Under the pieces are notes generated by a model. That model saw only the letters and a list, made by a program, of their open reading frames with translations. It was not told the DNA's origin and made no database searches. Positions 35,466-44,206 of a stretch of DNA of 56,677 bases are shown here, in pieces. The DNA comes from Prevotellaceae bacterium (GTDB lineage Bacteria; Bacteroidota; Bacteroidia; Bacteroidales; Bacteroidaceae). Position numbers and translations under genes: made by a program. Numbering within the stretch: position 1 is the stretch's first letter; each line of letters opens with the position of its first letter. The stretch spans positions 1 to 56,677 of the forward strand of contig JAUNOM010000015.1 in assembly GCA_030531085.1 (NCBI GenBank), given 5' to 3'.

Positions 35466-36734
35466 TTGGACTTACATCTTATAACATCAATAGTCATCAC
35501 TATGCTGTTCTCCGCCTTCTTCTCTGGCATGGAGATAGCATACGTGTCAAGTAACCGTATGCTGGCAGAAATGACCGGTGACAATAACAGTCTCAGCCAC
35601 CGTATCGTCTCTTTTTTCTACAAACACCCCAACACATTTGTCAGCACCATGCTCGTAGGCAACAATATTGCACTCGTAATCTACGGCATTCTTATTGCCA
35701 AGCTATTCGACTCTACAATATTCTACGGAATGTCCGAAGCCTTCACTGTCACAGCAGACACCATTATCTCAACAATAATAGTACTCTTCACAGGTGAATT
35801 TCTCCCGAAGACCATTTTCAAGAACAATGCCAACACACTGTTAAGTCTTTTTGCCTTACCTGCAAGTATATGCTACTTCATCCTCTTCCCGATATCACGC
35901 CTATGCACATCAATTTCAAAGATAATGCTCAAATCCCTCGGAGTGGACGTAAGCAAGGAAGAACCAAAAGAGGAATTCTCCAAGGTTGACCTTGATTTCC
36001 TTGTGCAGCAAAGCATAGACAAGGCAGACAACGAGGAGGACATACAAGAAGAGGTTCGTATATTTCAAAATGCCCTTGACCTATCAGACACCAAGGTACG
36101 CGACTGCATGATTCCACGCACTGAAATCAACGCAGTAGACCGTAACACTCCATTAGATGATCTAAGACAAAGGTTTATCGAAAGCGGACGTTCTAAAATC
36201 ATAGTCTACAACGATGACATAGACCACATCATAGGCTACATACACTCGTCAGAGATGTTCAGCATAAAAAGCGAATGGCAGTCACATATCCGACAGATGC
36301 AGTTCGTTCCGGAAACTATGGCCGCACGCAAACTGATGCAAAATATGCTTATGCAGAAAACAAACCTTGCCGTGGTGGTAGACGAGTTTGGTGGCACCAG
36401 CGGTATTGTTGCATTGGAGGATATTGTTGAAGAAATCATCGGCGAGATAGAAGACGAGCATGACACAACCAATTATGAATGCCGCAGAACAAGCGATGGA
36501 GGATACCTTATCTCCGCAAGAATGGAAATAGAAAGGGTTAATGACATTCTGAATATCAATCTTCCGGAAAGTGATGATTACAAGACTATTAGCGGATTCA
36601 TTTTAGACAGGTACCAAAGTTTCCCAAAACTGAATGAAGTTATAGTCATTGATGATTGGAAATGCAAGATATTAAAGACCACACAGACAAAAATTGAACT
36701 TGTCAAATTTACAAAACGTGGACAAGAACAATAG
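35466..36734 (+). CDS. CNNM/CorC/HlyC family membrane protein
   Basis: A 422-aa protein starting with TTG at 35466. The N-terminal DUF21/CNNM membrane domain starts with a helix containing SAFFSGMEIAYVSSNR. Two CBS domains follow (about residues 216-266 and 280-335, the second including LAVVVDEFGGTSGIVALEDI). A CorC_HlyC domain ends the protein (NLPESDDYKTISGFIL). Relatives transport Mg2+ or Co2+ or, as GldE in gliding Bacteroidota, act in envelope processes. No gld genes are near. It closes the FadL-like/lptC run, and a near-perfect palindromic terminator follows. Confidence 0.88.
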   Translation: MDLHLITSIVITMLFSAFFSGMEIAYVSSNRMLAEMTGDNNSLSHRIVSFFYKHPNTFVSTMLVGNNIALVIYGILIAKLFDSTIFYGMSEAFTVTADTIISTIIVLFTGEFLPKTIFKNNANTLLSLFALPASICYFILFPISRLCTSISKIMLKSLGVDVSKEEPKEEFSKVDLDFLVQQSIDKADNEEDIQEEVRIFQNALDLSDTKVRDCMIPRTEINAVDRNTPLDDLRQRFIESGRSKIIVYNDDIDHIIGYIHSSEMFSIKSEWQSHIRQMQFVPETMAARKLMQNMLMQKTNLAVVVDEFGGTSGIVALEDIVEEIIGEIEDEHDTTNYECRRTSDGGYLISARMEIERVNDILNINLPESDDYKTISGFILDRYQSFPKLNEVIVIDDWKCKILKTTQTKIELVKFTKRGQEQ

Positions 36735-36785
36735 CGTGGTTGCCCTTTTAAGACAAAGAATAAATTTCCATATATCCACAATTTC

Positions 36786-36822
36786 AGAGTAAGTAAAAAG
36801 CCTTTTTACTTACTCTGTTATA
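36786..36822 (+). terminator. Terminator of the CorC-like gene
   Basis: A 15-bp arm at 36786-36800 is the reverse complement of 36802-36816, then GTTATAT. The run AGAGTAAGTAAAAAG mirrors onto CTTTTTACTTACTCT. Confidence 0.75.
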
Positions 36823-36859
36823 TATCATTTCCTATATCTATCAAAGTCCACTGTAAAAG

Positions 36860-36938
36860 GATAGAGATTACACAGTAAACAGATAGAGATTACACTCCAA
36901 TTTGATAGAGATTACAATGTAATTTGATAGAGATTACA
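36860..36938 (+). repeat. Four-copy 22-bp-period direct repeat array C
   Basis: GATAGAGATTACA occurs unchanged at 36860, 36882, 36904 and 36926, exactly 22 bp apart each time. The 9-bp gaps differ (CAGTAAACA, CTCCAATTT, ATGTAATTT). Conserved core with variable fixed-length gaps suggests selection on the core and its spacing. Confidence 0.9.
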
Positions 36939-37133
36939 GCAGCAGAGATATCAGACTGGTTATCAGCAGATTAAAAGTAATAAAACTTCAGATTTTCACA
37001 AATTCAGCCACTAAAGACGGACAAATACCTTACTTCATATTTTACACATCAAATATTCAAAAAATTGTCATAGTATGAATATTTATTCAAGCAGGCGACG
37101 CCGTACAGTAAGCCATGCAACTTATAGACATTA

Positions 37134-37141
37134 TATATTTG
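37134..37141 (+). promoter_or_regulatory. Possible upstream promoter box
   Basis: TATATTTG matches TAnnTTTG, 125 bp upstream of the main ppiD-like promoter box. Between the two lies no gene, so it would give a long leader or a small RNA. Confidence 0.35.
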
Positions 37142-37234
37142 CACTTCACTATAACATTAATCGTACATTATCATCACATTTAACTTTACAAAGCCTCACA
37201 ATTTAATAAGATATAAATAATTTTAGGTCTAAAA

Positions 37235-37266
37235 TTTGTATATTAAAGAAAAAAGCATTAACTTTG
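37235..37266 (+). promoter_or_regulatory. Promoter of the PpiD-like gene
   Basis: TTTG (37235-37238), 20 nt, then TAACTTTG (37259-37266). Confidence 0.72.
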
Positions 37267-37338
37267 TGGCGCTTTTGGTGTACTCAAAACACCATACCAC
37301 AAATAAAATAATAAAAATTAAAACATACAATTCACAAA

Positions 37339-39483
37339 ATGGCAGTATTAGGAAAAATCAGAAGCAGGGGAGCCTTGCTCGTTGGCATAATAGGCCTTGG
37401 CCTCTTTGCTTTCATTGCCGAAGAAGCAGTACGTTCCTGTGACTCTACAAAAAACAATGAACGGCAGCAGATTGCAAAAATCCTCGGCGAGAAAATCAGT
37501 TTTCAGGAATTTCAGGCACTTGTTGACGAATACATTGACGTTATCAAGATGACGCAAAACAAAGACAACCTTAATGAGGAGGAACTCAATCAGGTGCGCG
37601 ACATGGTATGGAATACGTATGTGCAGAATGCACTTGTAGCCAAAGAAGCTAAGGAACTTGGACTTACTGTTACAGACGATGAGATGCGTGACATCCTCAA
37701 CCAAGGCACAAATCCTATGCTGATGCAGACCCCGTTCATGAACCAGCAGACTGGAAGATTTGATGCCAATGCCCTAAAGCAGTTCATTAATGAGTACAAG
37801 AAGGCACAAACCTCTAATCCTCAGGCTGCAGAGCAGTATCGCACTATATACAATTACTGGAAATTCATAGAGAAGACACTTCGCCAGCAGACACTGGCAC
37901 AGAAATACCAGAATCTTCTGGCTTCATGTTTCCTATCCAATCCGGTAGAGGCAAAGCAGGCATTCGAGGAGGAGAACAACGAGGCTGACATACAGCTCGC
38001 CGCATTCACATACGCATCAGTAGCAGATAAGGATATAAAGATAACAGACTCAGACCTTAAGGCGAAGTATGACGAAATAAAGCCACGCTTTAAGCAATAT
38101 GAGGAGACTCGTGACATTAAGTATGTAGCTGTACAGGTCACAGCATCAGCAGCTGACCGTACCAAGCTAAACGCACAGGTTAACGACTACGCAAAGCAAC
38201 TGGCAGAAGCAGCAGAGCCTGCAGAAGTGATACGTAAGGCAAATAGCACAGTAGCATATCTTGGACTTCCAGTATTAAAATCTGCATTCCCTATGGATAT
38301 AGCACAGCAAATAGACTCTATCTCCGTAGGTGCGACAACAGCAGTAAAGGAAAACAAGCAAGACAACACTCTTAATGTAATCAAGCTCATTTCCAAGCAG
38401 GAGTTACCGGATTCTGTTGAATTTCAGGCCATACAGGTTGGTGGCAATGACATAGAGGATGCAAAGAACCGTGCAGATTCCATTGTCAAGGCGCTGAACG
38501 CCGATGCCACACAATGGGATGCTTTAGCAAAGAAATATGGCCAGACAGGAGAAAAGCAGTGGATGACTACACAACAGTATCAATATTCCACAAGCATCAG
38601 CTCTGAAAACAGGACATTCCTTAACGCCCTTAACACTATGTCTACCGGTGAGATGCGTAACATCAGCACGGCTTCCGGCAATATCATTGTCAAAGTAACA
38701 GACCGCAGGAATTTCCAGACAAAGTATATTGCAGCTGTCATAAAGACAAAGATAGCATTCTCTGATGATACTCAGAACCAGGCATACAATAAGTTCTCAC
38801 AATACGTATCAGAGAACCAGTCACTCGAAGGACTTGAAAAAGCCGCCAAGAAATATGGCTATACTGTATTGGAACAGAACGATGTAAGAAGTGCACAGCA
38901 TGTAATTGCCAACATACCTGGCACTCATGAGGCTTTGAAATGGGCATACGAGGCAAAAGCAGGGGAGGTTTCTCCACTGTATGAATGTGGCAATAACGAC
39001 AGCTTCCTTGTACTTGTTGTAACAAAAATACATGAGAAGGGTTATCGCTCACTCGATGATCCAATGGTAAAGGAACTGGTAAAGGCTGAAGTCATGAATG
39101 ACAAGAAGGCCGAAGTCATATTAGCTAAACTGAATGGCGTAAAGGACATAAACGCTGCCAAGGCAAAGGGCGCGCAGATAGTACCTGTAAAGCAGATTAC
39201 TTTTGCAGCTCCTACATTCGTAAGTGTCGTAGGTTCATCAGAGCCAGCACTCAGCGGCGCAGTATCTGGTACAAAGGCTGGAATGTTCTCATCTCATGCT
39301 GTCAAGGGCAACGGTGGTGTTTACCTCTTTAAGGTGAACTCTAAGAAGAGCCGTGGTCAGAAATATGACCAGAAACAATATGAGCAGCGTATGACACAGC
39401 GTGCCATGCAGGCTGCTGGCAACTTCATGCAGGAGCTTTACATTAACGCTAATATCACAGATAACAGATATATGTTCTTCTAA
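37339..39483 (+). CDS. PpiD/SurA-like periplasmic peptidyl-prolyl isomerase chaperone
   Basis: A 714-aa protein anchored by one N-terminal helix (GALLVGIIGLGLFAFIAEEA) after a short basic stretch. A SurA_N-type helical domain follows (KILGEKISFQEFQALVDEYI). A parvulin-type region lies near residues 350-455 (DSVEFQAIQVGGNDIEDA, KKYGQTGEKQWMTTQ), and a second parvulin-like domain lies towards the C terminus. PpiD chaperones hold proteins emerging from SecYEG on the periplasmic side. Prolyl isomerase residues in these domains look diverged, so chaperone action may dominate. It is flanked by its own promoter and a terminator. Confidence 0.87.
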   Translation: MAVLGKIRSRGALLVGIIGLGLFAFIAEEAVRSCDSTKNNERQQIAKILGEKISFQEFQALVDEYIDVIKMTQNKDNLNEEELNQVRDMVWNTYVQNALVAKEAKELGLTVTDDEMRDILNQGTNPMLMQTPFMNQQTGRFDANALKQFINEYKKAQTSNPQAAEQYRTIYNYWKFIEKTLRQQTLAQKYQNLLASCFLSNPVEAKQAFEEENNEADIQLAAFTYASVADKDIKITDSDLKAKYDEIKPRFKQYEETRDIKYVAVQVTASAADRTKLNAQVNDYAKQLAEAAEPAEVIRKANSTVAYLGLPVLKSAFPMDIAQQIDSISVGATTAVKENKQDNTLNVIKLISKQELPDSVEFQAIQVGGNDIEDAKNRADSIVKALNADATQWDALAKKYGQTGEKQWMTTQQYQYSTSISSENRTFLNALNTMSTGEMRNISTASGNIIVKVTDRRNFQTKYIAAVIKTKIAFSDDTQNQAYNKFSQYVSENQSLEGLEKAAKKYGYTVLEQNDVRSAQHVIANIPGTHEALKWAYEAKAGEVSPLYECGNNDSFLVLVVTKIHEKGYRSLDDPMVKELVKAEVMNDKKAEVILAKLNGVKDINAAKAKGAQIVPVKQITFAAPTFVSVVGSSEPALSGAVSGTKAGMFSSHAVKGNGGVYLFKVNSKKSRGQKYDQKQYEQRMTQRAMQAAGNFMQELYINANITDNRYMFF

Positions 39484-39514
39484 AACAAATTGATCACATT
39501 ATTTGAAATATAGA

Positions 39515-39550
39515 AGAGAGATGCGCCATAAAGGTGTATCTCTCTTTTAT
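39515..39550 (+). terminator. Terminator of the PpiD-like gene
   Basis: AGAGAGATGCGCC at 39515-39527 pairs with the arm at 39533-39545 (one G-U), then TTTTATT. Confidence 0.75.
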
Positions 39551-39574
39551 TATCAACACTAATAATATAGTAAA

Positions 39575-40291
39575 ATGAACAGAATCATACAAAATTACAT
39601 AGAAAAGAACGGCTTTGAGCAACTCTCACCTACTACAGTTCTGTTTGACATGGATGGAGTACTATACAACTCCATGCCACATCATGCCATAGCATGGTGT
39701 GAATGCATGAAAGATGCCGGTCTGAAGATGTCTAAAACAGATGCTTACCGTTATGAGGGTATGCGCGGAGTGGAAACAATACAGCTCATAGCAAGGCAGC
39801 AATGGAATAGGAGCATCAGTGAAGAGAAAGCCACCGAGATATACAAAAAGAAATGCGAGCTGTACAACAGTTTTCCAATGGCACAGCAGATAGACGGAGT
39901 CTATGAACTACAAGAACACATAGTACACCGAGGTTGGAATATAGGTGTTGTGACTGGTAGCGGACAAACGAAACTCATAAACAGGATACTGGAAGACTTT
40001 CATGGCCTTGTCAATCCGAATATCATTGTAAGTGCAAAAGACGTGTCGCATGGAAAGCCTGCACCAGACCCATATATAAAAGGTATGCAGAAAGCAAACA
40101 GCGAGCCATGGCAGACCATAGTTGTGGAAAATGCTCCATTAGGAGTAAGGGCAGCAGTAGCGGCTAAATGCTTTACCATAGCTGTAAATACAGGTCCCCT
40201 ACCCTATCAGTCTCTTCAAGAAGAGGGAGCAGACCTCATTGTTTCATCTATGAGCGAAGCAAAAAAATGGATAGAGGAAACATTCTCTTGA
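39575..40291 (+). CDS. HAD hydrolase, beta-phosphoglucomutase/phosphatase-like
   Basis: A 238-aa cytoplasmic HAD-superfamily protein. Motif I is LFDMDGVLYNS (nucleophile Asp25, acid/base Asp27). Motif II is GVVTGSGQ, motif III is SHGKPAPDPYIKGM, and ENAPLGVRAA gives the motif IV area. The subclass with a helical cap after motif I includes beta-phosphoglucomutase and sugar phosphatases. The substrate is not evident. A terminator separates it from the gene upstream, and it converges on the GHL10 gene with 22 bp between stops. Confidence 0.88.
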   Translation: MNRIIQNYIEKNGFEQLSPTTVLFDMDGVLYNSMPHHAIAWCECMKDAGLKMSKTDAYRYEGMRGVETIQLIARQQWNRSISEEKATEIYKKKCELYNSFPMAQQIDGVYELQEHIVHRGWNIGVVTGSGQTKLINRILEDFHGLVNPNIIVSAKDVSHGKPAPDPYIKGMQKANSEPWQTIVVENAPLGVRAAVAAKCFTIAVNTGPLPYQSLQEEGADLIVSSMSEAKKWIEETFS

Positions 40292-40313
40292 ATGTACGTA
40301 TGATAAAACGGTG

Positions 40314-42023
40314 TTATGGCTCTATGGAAAAGACACCCAGACGGTGCTGATACCCCTTTTTATTTATTATATATACTATATAATGTCCTGAAGCAATTCC
40401 TGAAGCGTCAAAATATAAATGTCCATCTTTCACCTTAACAAGGCGTGACGTATATGCAGTACCAATAACCGTACGCACATCCAACAGTTGTCCCTCTGTA
40501 ACGTCGCAACCGTCCAGATGCACACGCTTTCCATCATAGCTCAGCAATTTTTCCCTCAAAACCTGTGAAGCGACATAGGCTTCCCTCGTACTTTCTCCAT
40601 CAAATGACTGAGTTGACAAAAGGGACTCATTGCCATAGCGGTCAACAGCCGTTATGGCAAAATATTTTATGCGAGGACTTTGGGGCACAACAATAGAAGT
40701 ATCTCTATACGATGCCATCAATAGGTTCGACGCTTGTCTTGTATCAACAGGCGCTTTATCTGAACCATAAACATTATATAATATATTACGTGTTGTATCA
40801 CCTGGCCATGACAGGAGCAGTGTGGCATCTTTCCTTTTCTCTACATTTAACACAGAAGGAGGTGTTGGAGGCTCTGTCTCATACCATGTCATGACTGGCT
40901 GCAAAGCCGGAATGCGTGAGAAGCTTCCGCGAGTGTACTCATACAATCCCTTCGTGTCATCAGTAAAGAACTTTGAACGAAACATACACACTCCCATACC
41001 ATATTGACGTGAAACATACATTTCTTGCGTAATATCCCGCAAGGGCCAGTCTTTCTGGTGTTTGTCAAGAAAATATACGCCAAGGCCGGGAGTAACAATG
41101 CGCCCCGAAGAACGCTCCATCCAATCCATTAAAAAAGGATAGAAATTACTACCACGGAAATACATCATTGGAAACAAGGCGTCCATTATTCCCTCTTCAA
41201 GCCATTGGGACGCATCCTGGCACACTATGTCTCGGGCATTCCATCCATTACTGCACTGCCGTTCCGTATCCGCATACTTACCTATAGGCGAGCATGACAG
41301 CATCACCCATGGCTTCTCTGCCTTAACAGCAGAATATACTTTACGGACTATGCGTGTGATATTAGAACGCGCATGGTCACGATTTGCGATGGCTCTCCAT
41401 TGTTCCGGGTATCGGATATAATCAAGATGGATACCGTCAACATCATAACGTCTGACAATATCACGGCAGAAGCATGCTAAATACTCTGCAGTTTCCGGCA
41501 CTTCAGGATTCATATAAGCCTCTTTACCTATTCTTTTTACTAATTTAGGAGACTTCTTCATTAACGAGCGACATCCTGCACCATCCCATTTTCCGATAGG
41601 AATGGCAACTATCCATGAATGCAATGCTATTCCACGTTTATGACATTCCTCTATGGCAAAAGCCAATGCGTCATACCCAGGCGACCGTGCAGGAACACCA
41701 GAAAGACATCCGTCCCATGGTTCCATATCTGACGGGAATATAGTTGTTGCACGTATGCGTGTCTGTAAAAGGACGGTATTAATGCCAGCGGCAACAAGTT
41801 TGTCAAGGATGTCACACAGCTCACGACGCTGGACCGCAGCAGACCGCTGTGTATTGGCATAGGAATGCGGCCAATCTATTCCTCCTATTGTTGTAAGCCA
41901 TACTGCACGCATCTCGTGCAATGGCTCTGTCACAGGAGACTGACTATATAATACAGCACTGCTTGCAGACATTTTAACTGCAAGACACAAAGCTATAATG
42001 ATTAAAGATGCTATTTTCTTCAT
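40314..42023 (-). CDS. Family 10-like glycosyl hydrolase (GHL10/DUF187), secreted
   Basis: About 569 aa from the ATG at 42023, which begins the signal MKKIASLIIIALCLAVKMSA. A further 20 in-frame upstream codons (ATG 42083) are unlikely, because the promoter box falls among them. The catalytic barrel starts EMRAVWLTTIGGIDWP and includes HLDYIRYPEQWR and PWVMLSCSPIGKY, as in GHL10 proteins related to divisome-localised glycosidases such as E. coli DigH. A fibronectin-like domain and a C-terminal sandwich follow. Possible roles are peptidoglycan glycan-strand cleavage or polysaccharide degradation; sequence alone does not decide. Confidence 0.85.
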   Translation of the reverse strand: MKKIASLIIIALCLAVKMSASSAVLYSQSPVTEPLHEMRAVWLTTIGGIDWPHSYANTQRSAAVQRRELCDILDKLVAAGINTVLLQTRIRATTIFPSDMEPWDGCLSGVPARSPGYDALAFAIEECHKRGIALHSWIVAIPIGKWDGAGCRSLMKKSPKLVKRIGKEAYMNPEVPETAEYLACFCRDIVRRYDVDGIHLDYIRYPEQWRAIANRDHARSNITRIVRKVYSAVKAEKPWVMLSCSPIGKYADTERQCSNGWNARDIVCQDASQWLEEGIMDALFPMMYFRGSNFYPFLMDWMERSSGRIVTPGLGVYFLDKHQKDWPLRDITQEMYVSRQYGMGVCMFRSKFFTDDTKGLYEYTRGSFSRIPALQPVMTWYETEPPTPPSVLNVEKRKDATLLLSWPGDTTRNILYNVYGSDKAPVDTRQASNLLMASYRDTSIVVPQSPRIKYFAITAVDRYGNESLLSTQSFDGESTREAYVASQVLREKLLSYDGKRVHLDGCDVTEGQLLDVRTVIGTAYTSRLVKVKDGHLYFDASGIASGHYIVYIINKKGYQHRLGVFSIEP

Positions 42024-42031
42024 TTTATCTG

Positions 42032-42063
42032 CAAAGTTATTGTTATTATTTTGCAATAACAAA
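42032..42063 (-). promoter_or_regulatory. Promoter of the GHL10 gene
   Basis: Minus-strand TAACTTTG (42032-42039) lies 20 nt from TTTG (42060-42063). Only 8 nt separate the box from the ATG at 42023. It overlaps the divergent cstA promoter. Confidence 0.62.
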
Positions 42064-42080
42064 TATTTTTTGTAATTTTG
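42050..42080 (+). promoter_or_regulatory. Promoter of cstA
   Basis: TTTG (42050-42053), 19 nt, then TAATTTTG (42073-42080). It overlaps the divergent GHL10 promoter, so the two may compete. Confidence 0.68.
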
Positions 42081-42112
42081 CAAAAATTATGTACTTATTT
42101 TGAAATTAAAGG

Positions 42113-43630
42113 ATGGTATCATTCACATTAAGTCTCATAGCCTTAATTTTAGGCTATTTCATTTACGGAAAGTTTGTAGAGAACGTTTTTGGTCCAAACA
42201 AAAAACGCAAGACACCTGGCATAAGGAAGTTTGACGGGGTTGACTATCTTGTACTCCCCTCGTGGAAAGTTTTCATGATACAGTTTCTGAACATTGCCGG
42301 CACAGGCCCTATTTTCGGTGCGATAATGGGTATGTGGTTCGGTGTGTCCTCTTACCTGTGGATTGTATTTGGATGTATATTCGCAGGAGCTACGCATGAT
42401 TACCTTTCTGGTATGATTAGCACTCGCAAGGGCGGCATTTCACTTCCGGATATGGTAGGACAGTACCTTGGTCCCAATTTCCGCAAGGTTATGCTGGTAT
42501 TCTCTCTTCTGTTGTTAGTACTTGTCGGAGCTGTCTTCGTACTTAGTCCTGCAACACTTCTTGCCAACATGATGCCAAAGGACAGTGGTCTGGACAATCT
42601 GCTTATATGGATAATTGTAATCTTTGCCTATTATATCATAGCGACAATGATGCCTGTAGACAAGATTATCGGAAAGATTTATCCATTGTTCGCTTTTGCC
42701 CTTATATTCATGGCCTTAGCCCTGATGGTTACACTATTCATCAAATGGCCTACTCTACCGGAGCTATGGGATGGCTTAGGCAATTTAGGAACGGAGAAAT
42801 TAGGCATCAAGGACTCTGAACCTATATTCCCTGCCCTGTTCATAACCATTGCCTGCGGCGCTATCAGTGGTTTCCATGCCACTCAAAGTCCACTCATGGC
42901 ACGCTGCATACGCGAGGAGAAATTAGGCAGACCTGTTTTCTATGGTTCCATGATAACAGAGGGCATAGTTGCTCTCATCTGGGCAACCATAAGCAGCTGG
43001 TTCTTCTATGACTCCGGCTGGCATGAGCTATGTCCTGATGCGTTCCTCGCCCAGAATGAAAAGACTCTAACCCAATTCTTCACAGCGCCCCAGGTTGTGA
43101 TGACAGTTTGTGAAGGATGGTTAGGAGTTGCAGGAGGAATTTTAGCAGTACTTGGAGTTGTTGCAGCACCTATCACAAGCGGTGACACCGCACTACGCTC
43201 TGCACGTCTGATTATTGCTGACACCTTTAACATCAACCAGCGCTCAATAATAAAACGCCTGATGGTATGCGCTCCTTTATTTATATTATGTATAGCGTTG
43301 CTGGTATGGCAGATGGGAAATCCAGACAGTTTTAACACTATATGGAAATATTTCGGATGGGCAAACCAGACACTTTCCGTGTTCACCCTTTGGACCATCA
43401 CGGTCTATCTTGCACTGAAGAAAAAGCTGTATATAATAATGCTCATACCTGCAATATTCATGACATTTGTATGTACAACATTCCTCCTTATAAGTAAGAC
43501 AACTCTTGGATTACCTACATCTATAGGATATACAATAAGTATAACTGTCACTCTTATATGTATTATATACTTCTTCTGGTGGCATCATAGAAAATTCAGA
43601 CTAACCTATGCCTACGGTAAGGCCGAATGA
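42113..43630 (+). CDS. cstA: Carbon starvation protein A family peptide/pyruvate transporter
   Basis: A 505-aa polytopic membrane protein. CstA hallmarks are present: QFLNIAGTGPIFGAIMGMWF, CIFAGATHDYLSGMIS, GAISGFHATQSPL and APITSGDTALRSARLI. Relatives take up peptides or pyruvate when carbon is scarce. It is shorter than E. coli CstA (701 aa) because C-terminal helices are absent, a length seen in many Bacteroidota members. The start ATG follows AAAGG. A small barrel protein gene follows after 36 nt and may be co-transcribed. Confidence 0.92.
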   Translation: MVSFTLSLIALILGYFIYGKFVENVFGPNKKRKTPGIRKFDGVDYLVLPSWKVFMIQFLNIAGTGPIFGAIMGMWFGVSSYLWIVFGCIFAGATHDYLSGMISTRKGGISLPDMVGQYLGPNFRKVMLVFSLLLLVLVGAVFVLSPATLLANMMPKDSGLDNLLIWIIVIFAYYIIATMMPVDKIIGKIYPLFAFALIFMALALMVTLFIKWPTLPELWDGLGNLGTEKLGIKDSEPIFPALFITIACGAISGFHATQSPLMARCIREEKLGRPVFYGSMITEGIVALIWATISSWFFYDSGWHELCPDAFLAQNEKTLTQFFTAPQVVMTVCEGWLGVAGGILAVLGVVAAPITSGDTALRSARLIIADTFNINQRSIIKRLMVCAPLFILCIALLVWQMGNPDSFNTIWKYFGWANQTLSVFTLWTITVYLALKKKLYIIMLIPAIFMTFVCTTFLLISKTTLGLPTSIGYTISITVTLICIIYFFWWHHRKFRLTYAYGKAE

Positions 43631-43666
43631 TAGGTATAAAGTTTAATAACAATAAATTTATAGCAA

Positions 43667-44146
43667 ATGAAAAAGATTATGTCCATGCTTGCCATGCTGA
43701 CAATGACGCTGGCAGCGAACGCGCAATTTGAGTCGGGCACTAAATATGTGGGAGCTTCCCTAACAGGTATCAACCTATCATATAACGGAGCAAAGGAAAC
43801 ATCAATAGGCATTCAAGCTAAAGGTGGATACTTCGTTGACGATTGCTGGCAGATAAACGCCATGGTAGGATATGACAAGCCGGGCAAAGGCATAAAGGGT
43901 GTATTCCAAGCTGGCGTAGGTGGCAGATACTATATCTTACAGAATGGACTGTATGCCGGAGTGAATGCAAAAGCCGTATTGAGTAGTGGTTATAACGATA
44001 TTATGCCGGGAATAGAATTGGGCTATGCCTTCTTCCTAAATGACAAAGTGACAATAGAGCCAGCTGTCTATTATGACCAAAGCCTGAAGAGTCACTCTGA
44101 CTACTCTACCGTAGGCTTAAAGGTTGGAGTTGGACTATATTTCTAA
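43667..44146 (+). CDS. Small outer-membrane beta-barrel protein
   Basis: A 159-aa protein with signal peptide MKKIMSMLAMLTMTLAANA. The mature part starts QFESGTKYVGASLTGINLSY. Short alternating strands (KAVLSSGYNDIMPGIELGYA) end in VGLKVGVGLYF, with the terminal aromatic typical of outer-membrane barrels; about eight strands are likely. Function unknown. It follows cstA on the same strand. Confidence 0.75.
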   Translation: MKKIMSMLAMLTMTLAANAQFESGTKYVGASLTGINLSYNGAKETSIGIQAKGGYFVDDCWQINAMVGYDKPGKGIKGVFQAGVGGRYYILQNGLYAGVNAKAVLSSGYNDIMPGIELGYAFFLNDKVTIEPAVYYDQSLKSHSDYSTVGLKVGVGLYF

Positions 44147-44206
44147 GACAACAAATGTTTAAACTTCACAGAACAGGAAATAGTGCATTAATTAATTAGG
44201 ATACAA

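Larger units (their letters stand above)
36735..37338. other. Intergenic region with 22-bp repeat array and two promoter boxes
   Basis: No coding region. It contains the corC-like terminator (36786), the GATAGAGATTACA array (36860-36938), a 9-bp inverted repeat (AAATATTCA at 37051 with TGAATATTT at 37076), and TAnnTTTG boxes at 37134 and 37259. Confidence 0.65.

Noticed and set aside
36735-37338. Chromosomal replication origin
   Set aside because: Repeats are present, but only one imperfect DnaA-box-like site (36772-36780) is visible, and no dnaA or dnaN lies nearby. GC-skew over the genome would be needed.
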